The notes under the pieces are model-generated. The model worked only from the letters and a program-made list of their open reading frames with translations. It had not been told where the DNA came from and did not search any database. A DNA stretch of 64,000 nt from Aquila chrysaetos chrysaetos (lineage: Eukaryota; Chordata; Aves; Accipitriformes; Accipitridae), in the NCBI RefSeq assembly GCF_900496995.4, contig NC_044030.1:78284017-78348016 (forward strand), given 5' to 3'. The position numbers were made by a program, and so were the translations under genes. Shown piece by piece: positions 12,601 through 21,238 of this stretch. Position 1 is the stretch's first letter. Each line of letters starts with the position of its first letter.

Positions 12601-14143
12601 GTTCCTGGCTCTCTCCACTCCCTCTAGTCTCAGGAGCTGCCCTGGAGATTGAATTTTTATTTTTTGGGGGGAAAACAGAGCACTATTCTACTGCAGGGAG
12701 ATTGCCATGGGCTGCTTTGGTGGGACAGACAGGGCAAACCAACCATTGCTGACAAAACATGGCACGACTGCAAGAGGAAAGGGGGCAGAGCTTTCCCCCT
12801 CCCAGTGTCTCTGATGTGATTTTTGGAGGCTGCAGGTTGTTTCTTACTATCAGAAAAAAAAGAAAAGGGTTTCTTCTCCTTGTTGCTATGTGTAAAGCCC
12901 ACAGCAACAGCCGAGAAATCAGATAAATTCGCTCTCTTGCCTGTTGCAGAAAGCAAACAAAAGCAACTGGAAAATAAAAACAAGGGCACAAAACAATCTA
13001 TGCAAGAAGCAGGTGGGTGATTTAAAAGGAACGAAAACACTGCTAGTACATTATGAAAAGTATCAAGTTCCCATTAGTTCTCTTCATATTATTCAGGTCA
13101 CCACAGTTTTGAGATAAAGCTGCCAGAGCCACTGACTTTAGACAGTCAAAATCAGTCTCTCTCTCTCTCCACCCCTGACCTATATGTATGGATTAGTTTA
13201 GTCCTCTTGAAAAGCCTTTTAGGCTTTTTTTTTTTGTCTAAAGAGGAGTGTATAACACACCCTCCCAGTGTACGACCCACCGAAGAGGGATCCAGCAGTT
13301 GTACCATCCCACAAACTTGGGCTTTACCCTTGCAAAGCCCCAGAGCTGCTGTGGCCACTGGTGGGGGGATGCAAAGTGGTAGCTCTGTCCCCATGCAGAC
13401 AGGTGAGACTTAACAAACCATCGTCCATCCAAACAACAAGTGATGATTGAGGCTCATTTTAATCAATATGCTGCTGTGTTGCCTGGGTGGTCCCCAAGAT
13501 CTGGGAGGGTCCTTGGCATCCCTCTGACCCCATCCCACAGGGGAGGAGCTGGCAGTGTCTGAGCTGGGCTCCAGCTCTCCCAGGACCTTTTTTCTTTTGG
13601 TGGCTGCCAGGAATGTGCTGGATGCCTGCCTGAATCCCGGGGTGAAACCTTTGGGGTTTTGTTTGAAGCTTTGATGTCTACAAGTATCTACTTTGCCCTA
13701 TGTCTTTACCCTGATGAGATCCCCCACTTCTTGACCATTGTGAAGACTGCTCATTGCCTACATGTTTCTGTGATATAGCCATACTTGGGATGGACAGTCA
13801 ACACTACAGGAATGGTTTCTTACGACATTACCCTGTGTACCAGATTATTTTTGTCTGAGAGTTACAGATGACTCTATCATGTGTTAATACTTGAGAATTT
13901 GAAGTGCTTGAAAGTACTTTAGAAACCAACGGGAGGAACTATTTAATCCTACAATGAAATACAGATACTGCTGGGGTGGGACAGAACACCTTCTCCCCAG
14001 AAGAAGCAAGAAACCCCATCAAATCTGGGTAAAGCTGCTGGGAGGGATTGGCTGGGCAACAAGAAGTGCCACATCCCCGCATGACCAGACCATGTCTTTT
14101 GGCCTCGCTTGAGGCACTATTGCTGAGATCAGGTTTTTGGGGA
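9601..14143. other. Intergenic, no gene recognised
   Basis: No exon-like segment found. The ORFs (under 135 codons) are scattered and mutually overlapping. A (CT)n run of about 8 units lies at 13157-13172, with T- or A-runs near 12850 and 13232. Nothing suggests a transcribed unit. Confidence 0.6.
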
Positions 14144-14727
14144 TGTCCTGGTTTCGGCTGGGATAGAGTTAATTTTCATCTTAGTAGCTGGTACAGTGTG
14201 TTTTGGATTTAGTGCGAGGATAATGTTGATAACACACTGATGTTCTAGTTGTTGCTAAGTAGCGCTTACGCTAAGTTAAGGATTTTTCAGTTTCCCATGC
14301 TCTGCCAGCAAGCTGGTGTACAAGAAGCTGGGAGGGAGCATGGCCAGGACAACTGACCCAAACTAGCGAAAGGGATATTTCATACCATAGAATGTCATGC
14401 TCAGTATATAAACTGGGGGGAGTTGGCCAGGAGGGGCAGATTGCTGCTTGGGCATTGGTCAGCAGGTGGTGAGCAATTGCATTGTGCATCACTTGTCTTT
14501 TCTTGGGGTTTTTTTTTTTCCTTTTTTTTTTGCTATATTCTTTTCATTACTATTATTATTATTGCTATTATTATATTTTATTTTACTTTAGTTATTAAAT
14601 TGTTCTTTCTCAGCCCATGAGTTTTGCCTTTTTTTTTTTGATTCTTCTCCCCATCTCACAGGGAGAGGTGGGGAATGAGTGAGCAGCTGTGTGGTGCTTA
14701 GTTGCCGGCTAGGGTTAAACCATGACA
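14144..14727 (+). mobile_element. Solo LTR of an endogenous retrovirus
   Basis: A 584-bp element starting TGTCCTGGTTTCGGCTGGG and ending GGTTAAACCATGACA, the characteristic termini of an LTR very common in non-galliform birds. Internal signals run in order: a TATATAA box at 14405-14411, a T/ATT-rich tract at 14508-14585, and an ATTAAA poly(A)-type signal at 14594-14599. There is no internal retroviral sequence beside it. The flanking 5-mers (GGGGA left, GTGGG right) do not form a clear duplication, so insertion edges or later change are unresolved. Confidence 0.85.
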
Positions 14728-16054
14728 GTGGGCTTGGAAAAAAAAACCAGATGTGGCGATGGTGTGGCCAAGGGGGGTTAGGGATGGATGCAAAGGTCTG
14801 GTGGGGAGAACCCCAGGCAGGAGGTGGCTTTGCCTGCGTGGAATTGTGAGACATCCATGGGTGATGCCAAGCCCAGGGACATGCTGAGGTTTTAGCTCGA
14901 GGTTTAGCTCCCCAGCAGTGGTGTTTGTGCAGGAAGGCCCCAGGGTGGGACAAGGCAGTGCAGAGGGAGGGCAGATGAACATGAGCCAGGGTCAACATGA
15001 TGGCTAAACCTGCTCGGCAGCTCCGTCCGACCACAGTCCCCTTCCACCAGCTGCTCGTGATGCCAGCGGCATTCCTGGGGTGGGAGCAGAGGGAGCAAGG
15101 ACGTGTATGTGCACGGGTGTGCACTCGTGCACAGCTGTTTGAGCCACGTGGTCGAGGGCATCTGCACCGTGGTGGGCTGAGGTTTGGATGTGCTTGGGTT
15201 TTTGAGAGATGCTCCCAGGAGTGTAGGACACAGCATCAGGTATTTGGGTAGCTTGGCTGTATATCTGACAGCAGTCAGGGGCTGTGTCATGGTTTCTGTG
15301 GTGTGATGTAGATGTTTTAAAGGAGTATGCATGTTATTTTAGGGAGTTTTGCCATTTGTAAGATGCCACTGTTGAATTTTGATGGTGGTGTCTGGATAGC
15401 TGGTGTTGATGTAGGATTTCCCCAGGGGTGTGTTGATGCTGGCTTGCTGTCCATCTGTGCCTCTTAGGAACGCAGGAGCTCTGGGATGCCACACTGAGAA
15501 GATGGTGGTACACGGAGCTCGGAGATGGTCACCCTTGGTGAGAAACCACCCGGGAATGGCTTCACCTGGGCTAGGAAACCCCAGATTCCCGGGGACAGAG
15601 TCAGGGGAAGGATTGCTCCGATTCTCCAGGGGTTCCCAGGCAGCTGGGATAAAGCATGGCTGGAAGCAGGAGCCCGGCAGCAGGCGGGCAGCTGGGGCCA
15701 CCCTGCGGCTTTTTGGGCAAGGTGGGATGGTGGGAAGCATGTGATGCCTGTGAGGGCAGGCATGGGGTGTGGAATGCTGTAAAGTATTTTTTTAGTATTA
15801 GTATTAGCATTGTAGGATGGGGCATAATTAATGACTCACTAGGTGCTGAAATTATTAAGTAACATGTTCTGAGAAAGGCGTGACTGGCCCTGCTCCCTGC
15901 TGCAGTGCTGGCCGGGCTGCCTGACTGCCCTGCAGTGGCACATCCAGGAGCCACCCTGCCTCAGACCCCCCAGTTCCCCTAACCGCTCCCCGGCACCCCC
16001 AGGTCCCCAGGCCCCCCTGGCTGCAGCAGAGCTGGCAGCTTTTTGCTGTGGCTG
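14728..16054. other. Intergenic, no gene recognised
   Basis: GC-moderate DNA with overlapping ORFs up to 178 codons on the minus strand (histidine/proline-rich, no family resemblance). No splice-flanked exon seen. Confidence 0.55.
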
Positions 16055-16480
16055 TGCGTGCGTGAGCGCATGTGTCCGTAGGTGTGTGTATGTAGGTTCA
16101 TGTGTATGTCTGCATATGTTTGTGTGTGTATGTGTGCATGTGTGCGTGTATACATGCTCACATATGTATCCATATGTATGTCTGCATATGTGTGCATATG
16201 CATGTTTGTATATGTGTGCGTGCGTATGCGTACATGTATGTGTAGGGTGTGTAGGGAGGGTGTACATATGTGTGTGTATGTTTGTGTTCATATATATGTG
16301 TATGTATCTATGTGTATTTATGCATGCACATGTGTGGGCATGCATGTATGTGCATGTGTGTCTAGAGGTACGTGTGTGGTGGGGTGTATACATATGTGTG
16401 TGTGTGCAGTTGTGTGTGTATATGTGTTTGTGTGCATATATGCACATGTATCTGTCTGTATGTGTATGCGTATGCACGTG
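16055..16480. repeat. Imperfect (TG)n / TGTATG-rich tract
   Basis: Over roughly 425 bp the plus strand is almost wholly alternating purine-pyrimidine, built from TG, TGTA, CATATG and TGTGCG units. It forces long stop-free frames: Cys/Val/Met-rich on plus, His/Thr-rich on minus. Those are repeat artefacts, not genes. Alternating TG/CA of this length is prone to Z-DNA formation and length polymorphism. Confidence 0.9.
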
Positions 16481-19061
16481 CCCTGTCCTGGAGCCTACGG
16501 GTTGAGGGCTTTTGCCTGGAAGCAGGGGGATGCAGGGTACTGGGGGGTGGCAGGAGGCCAGGGAGGCTCCAGGCACTGCCCCATTATCCAGCCCCCGCTG
16601 GGCCCAGACCCTGAGCCCCTTCCACCACGCCGGCAGGGCGTTACACCGTGTCCTGGGGATGGCAGGGGCTAAGGGGGAGATGCTGAGGGCTTTGCACAAT
16701 GGGCACCCCAATGACCCACCCTGGACCTGCTGTTGAGTCCCCAAGTGACCGAGTCCTTCCTCCCCTGTTGCTCTCAAGCAGCGCAGGGACATGACCTTGG
16801 GGCCAGGGATGACCAAACTGGTTTTCCCAGCCTTCCTAAAAATCCTGCGCAGGGTTGCAATTACCCTCGCCTTAAATCAGAGGGGAGCTTGACATCAGAG
16901 GCATGCCCACAGCACCCAGAGGTGTCGGGCAGTGAATCACATCTCAGGGAGCAGTGTGGCACAGCGGGGACAGGGTGTGACGAACCGGGAATGGGAGAGA
17001 GGAGCGAAGGGGTCCTGGCTCCATCGGGGGGGGAAGGAAGGGGAACGAATGGGAGCTCCTCCAGCCAAGGAGCTGTTTCTTTGGGGAACATGGAGGATAA
17101 ATTCCTCCTGAGTTAGGAGCTGATGCTGTAATTTGTACTCAGAGGAGTCACTGCGACTGTGCACAAGAATCACTTGCAGAACTGGCCAGCAGTTGAACAT
17201 CTATGTTAACTGGAAGTGAATTTTGGAGGTGACGTTAGATGCAAGGGAGTACAGGGCAGCGTGTGCAGGAGTATGGATGGATGAAGGGGGTTCATCTCCC
17301 CGCCTCAAGCGGCAGCCCATGGGACCCAACCCAGGCCGCCAAGATGGAGGAAGAAGCCATTCGGAGGTTACAACGAGCAAAAATCCTTTCCTCGGGTGCT
17401 CTGGAGAGGGTTGGGGATGTTGCTGCTGTGGCTGGGACTGACAGAGGCCATGATGCAGTGGCCAGGCAGGAGCTGCAATGAACAGTAACAGGGACCAGCA
17501 GCCTGGTCTTACACCTACAGCCATCACCTGTATCCCCACCGCAAGCGTTTGCATGCAGGAGATGGTCCCCAAATACAACAACGGGTCAGCTCAGCTCTTG
17601 GGAGACTTTCCTTGGAAAAGCAGGACCCAAACGCCCACCTGCAGGAGTCCTGGTCCCCTGGTTGACACAAGGCTGAGACCCTGCTTTCAGCACGTTTTCC
17701 TTCGAGGAAGTTGTTAAATACCAGGGACGTGAGGCTTGAGAGGCTCTTGGCAATGACGCTGGCTACCATGCCCAGCTAGGTAGCAGATCAGGTGACACAG
17801 GCTGATGCCAGCCTTTTTTGGGAACAGAAATGATGCCACGTCTCGAGCAGGAACTTGGCACTGGGATTTCCCAGGCAGAGATGCTGCACAGCAGCAGCGT
17901 GTGGAAACAAGCTCTGCAGGGTGAAATCTGGGCAGCCGTCGGCGCAGGTGGACACGGCATTGTTCTGCTTTCTCTAGCAGAGGTAAGGGTGAGAGCTTGC
18001 CTCGCTCCATTGCAAGCCAGATGCAGCGAAGACCTGCAGGGCAGACAGAAAATCAGCTGCAAACATCCTCTGAACACCCAGCCTGCTTATTTTTCTTCCA
18101 AACCTGCTTGTTTTTCCCCAAACCTGCTCATATTTCCTGCAAGCACAGCCCACGAGCAGTAGGCTGATTTGGCTTAGGGGTCCTGTGTTGGGGACAGAGC
18201 TCAGCCCAATTCACTGGGGAGTTCTCTGAACTTCTAAAGTTGCCTTCAGGATGGATATGTGATCTTCTACCCTCTGTCTTAACATGCCTACACATTTGCT
18301 TTTGAAGAGATCCTGCTTATAGTGCTCCCACAGCACAGGTTAAAAACTGAACTAAGCGTGGTCAGGGTTCAGGGAGAAGAATTTGGACCTGGCGTGGAGA
18401 TGACACGCTCCAGGCTGGGATGCAATCCTGGAACAGAGTCCTTCTACAGAAGGACAGTCCCACTGGAGTCACAACATCCCTGCTTCACAGTGGTGCATGG
18501 TAGGGCACGGAGAAATGAATTAAACTGTCTACAGTTATGCAAAAGCTAGTTGAAGAGTTGGAAACAGAACTAAAATTATCTGAGTCCCAAATCTGTGACC
18601 TCCCATTCAGGGACACACACGGGGTGGGCTTTTAAATACCCTGACAACCCAAATCTAGTCAGACCTGGGGTTCGGAGCTGCTTCTGTAAAAGCATATATA
18701 TGTAAAGGCATATATAAAGGGGATGTTTCTCCCATTCTGGTAATCCACATGTAGGCTGCTGCCGGCCCAGCCCCCACTCCTGGTGCCTGTTCCAGCCCCT
18801 GTGGGAGTTGGCTAAGCTGGGTCAGGCTGCCACGGCTTTGCCTTGTGCTCTCTGCAGGTCACATAAGGGATGTCTACCCCGATTAATCATGAAGTACCAG
18901 AGCCCGGCTCCGCAACGTATAGGCAGCTCTGCACTGGCCCTACCCAGGATCAACCTGGCCGTGCTGTCTGCAGCCTGGCTGCTTTGGAAAATAAAGCTGT
19001 TTTCTGGGTGCAGGAAACGTTTCTCTGTCTTCACTGTGTCTTAAAAATGTCAAGTAATTCA
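16481..19061. other. Intergenic, no gene recognised
   Basis: No supported gene. A short tandem array at 18078-18142 repeats a ~23-bp unit (aacctgctt, then a T-rich stretch) about 2.6 times. At 18690-18720 a CATATATA/GCATATATAAAG pair is AT-rich. The 5-bp duplication of the next LTR begins at 19062. Confidence 0.55.
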
Positions 19062-19066
19062 GGGTT

Positions 19067-20109
19067 TGTATTGGGTTTGCGTGGCAAGGTTTTGGTAGCA
19101 GGGGTGGGGGGGGCTACAGTGGCAAGTGAGAAGCTGCTGGAAGCTTCCCCTATGTCTGACAGAGCCAGTGCCAGCCAGTTCCAAGATGGACCCACTGCTG
19201 GCCAAGGCAGAGCCAATTAGTGATAGTGGTAGCGCCTCTGGGATAACATATTTAAGAAGGACAAAAAGTTGGTGTGGAACAGAAAGTGCAGCTGGAGAGA
19301 GGAGTGAGAACATGTAAGAGAAACAACCCTGCAGACCCCCAGGTCAGTGAAGAAGGAGGGGAGGAGATGCTCCAGGCGCCGGAGCAGAGATTCCCCTGCA
19401 GCCCGTGGGGAAGACCATGGTGAGGCAGGTTGTCCACCTCCAGCCCAGGGAGGTCCACGGTGAAGCAGATCTCCACCTGCAGCCCGGGGAGGACCCCACG
19501 CTGGAGCAGGGGGATGCCCCCCAAGATGGCTGTGACTCCATGGGAAAGCCCACGCTGGAGCAATCTGAGCCTGAAGGACTGCAGCCTGTGGAAAGGACCC
19601 ATGCTGGAGCAGTTCGTGAAGAACTGCAGCCTGTGGGAAGGACCCACACTGGAGAAGTTTGTGAAGGACTGTCTCCCATGGAGGGACCCCACGCTGGTGC
19701 AGAGGAAGAGTGAGGAGTCCTCCCGCTGAGGAGGAAGGAGCGGCAGAGACAACGTGTGACAAACTGACCCCAACCCCCATTCCCCCTTCCCTGGCACAGC
19801 CTGCGGGTTTTAGGTAGACAAAATTGGGAGTAAAGTTAAGCCTGAGAGGAAGGGAGGGGTGAGGGGAAGGTGTTTTTAATATTTAGTTTTACTTCTCATT
19901 ATCCTACTCTGATTTGATTGGTAGTAAATTAAACTGATTTCCTCGAGTCTGTTTTGCCCGTGGTGGTAACTGGTGATTGATCTCTCCCTGTCCCTATCTC
20001 GACCCATGAGCCTTTTGTTATATTTTCTCTCCCCTGTCCAGCTGAGAGGGGGACTTTGGTGGGCAGCTTTGGTGGGCACCTGGCATCCAGCCAGGGTCAG
20101 CCCACCACA
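19067..20109 (+). mobile_element. Solo LTR of an endogenous retrovirus, perfect 5-bp target duplication
   Basis: A 1043-bp element beginning TGTATTGGGTTTGCG and ending CAGCCCACCACA. It is bounded by GGGTT at 19062-19066 and GGGTT at 20110-20114, a perfect 5-bp target-site duplication as expected of ERVL-type integration. It contains a TATA-like ATATTTAAG (19248-19256), a block of 45-bp tandem units (about 19565-19700, unit start ctgcagcctgtggaa) and an ATTAAA signal at 19928-19933. It shares its body with the antisense LTR at 2970-3923. There is no adjacent gag/pol, so this is a recombined solo LTR. It lies about 570 bp upstream of the NOL6 CpG island. Confidence 0.92.
19566..19700 (+). repeat. 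45-bp tandem repeat inside the LTR
   Basis: Three consecutive units of 45 bp, each roughly ctgcagcctgtgg + aaggacccac + gctggagcagtt + cgtgaagga, with 80% or better identity by eye. Because 45 is divisible by 3, frames stay open on both strands across the array. The same block is present in inverse orientation at about 3400-3560. Confidence 0.8.
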
Positions 20110-20114
20110 GGGTT

Positions 20115-20679
20115 GTTTGAAAATCCTCACGACAGAAGGCAGCTCTGTCGCTGAGCCACCCGAGGCTCAAAACCGGAGAGGGATTATTTTCCAGACCTGG
20201 TTGAGCTGTTTGCCAGAATCGTGTGTACTGTGCAAACTGCATCTTGTTTTACATGTTTATATTCAGCTGGCATCAGCTGCTCTGAGCCCAGCTGATGTGC
20301 TGGTTACCCACCTAATCCCTACACCCAAACAGCCCCAAATTTTCCCTGTGTCTAGAGTACAAAGTAAGCCACACCAGACTGAAAACTGGAGTCTGGTATG
20401 TTTATTAAACCCTGATATACTTTATCTCCCCCTCCCCAATTATTTTAAGGTCCCTTTTGAACACGATATGAAAAACGCGGTGCTGCTTAAATCAGGGTCT
20501 CCAAGAGGCACCGCAGGTAGGCCCTGGTCAGTGGGGTAATGCTGGGCCTGGATCGGGTTCATCCTGTGGGGTGAGCCGCTTTGCAGCACCCACCTGCGGC
20601 CAGCCAGAACGTGAAACCACACCGGCCTGCCCCGAAAGCTCCACTTTTGAGGATAAAGGTTGTGAATTTGGGTTACAGC
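20115..20679. other. Short intergenic spacer between LTR and CpG island
   Basis: Unique sequence with a T/A-rich stretch at 20395-20455 (gtttattaaaccctgatata). No gene or clear regulatory site apart from the start of the GC-rich island. Confidence 0.5.
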
Positions 20680-21041
20680 CCGTCTAGCCCTGGGCAGCCG
20701 GCGGGGGCAGCTCTGGGCTCCATCCCAGCCACGGGAGGGGGAGGCCCGAGGGGTTTGGGGGCCCAGCCAGAGAGGCCTGCGGAGCCCGGGGCAGGAGGGA
20801 GCACCTCAGGGGGGCGAGCCTCGGTCTGTGCCCCGCGATGGGCCCGAGGGGCAGCGACCCCCGCCGCGGGGAGACCCCCCCCCCCCCGCCCACAGCCCTG
20901 CGGGGTGGGATCCGTGCTGCTGTTAAGCACCCGCAACCACTGCAAAACGCGCCGCTCCCAGCACGACCTGCCGCAAAGCGAGGAAACGCTCCTCCTCCCC
21001 CTCGCCCGCTCAAGGGAGCTCGGCTCCGTGGGTGGCTCCGT

Positions 21042-21157
21042 GGGCGGGGCGGGAAGGCGGGGCGCAGCCGGCACGGCCAATAGGAGCCTTGCGCTAGTAC
21101 GTGCGGCCAATGGGGAGCGGCCCTCCGCGGCCAGCAGGGTGTGTGGCACTGCACGTG
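21042..21157 (+). promoter_or_regulatory. NOL6: NOL6 core promoter sites: GC box, two CCAAT boxes, E-box
   Basis: In order: GGGCGGGGC (21042-21050, SP/KLF type), CCAAT (21077-21081), CCAAT (21107-21111, exactly 30 bp downstream; NF-Y type) and CACGTG (21152-21157, the canonical MYC/MAX/USF E-box). The likely start codon follows 42 bp after the E-box, so transcription probably starts between about 21110 and 21190. The combination fits a growth-regulated ribosome-biogenesis gene. Site identities are read directly; factor binding is inferred. Confidence 0.7.
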
Positions 21158-21198
21158 GTTGGCGGGGCCCTCGCGCGCGGGCGTGTGTGGCGGCGGCC

Positions 21199-21238
21199 AT
21201 GGAGGCGAGGCGGCGGCGGGGCCTTGGGGAGCGGGGAG
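21199..21238 (+). CDS. NOL6: NOL6 exon 1 (tentative start codon and donor)
   Basis: ATG at 21199 sits in a strong Kozak context (GCCATGG) just below the CCAAT/E-box promoter, and opens a basic peptide ([13 protein letters not shown]). An in-frame stop at 21250 means it must splice before then. The best donor is GAG|GTCGGT, ending the exon at 21238 and leaving phase 1. The exon 2 acceptor needs phase 0 for the conserved frame, so the two do not agree. Either a base in this GC-rich stretch is wrong, another start or donor is used, or the shifted frame is really translated. Confidence 0.5.

Noticed and set aside
15839..16816. 325-codon minus-strand ORF and several plus-strand Cys/Val-rich ORFs
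   Set aside because: They are read through the TG/CATATG repeat tract, which lacks stops by composition.
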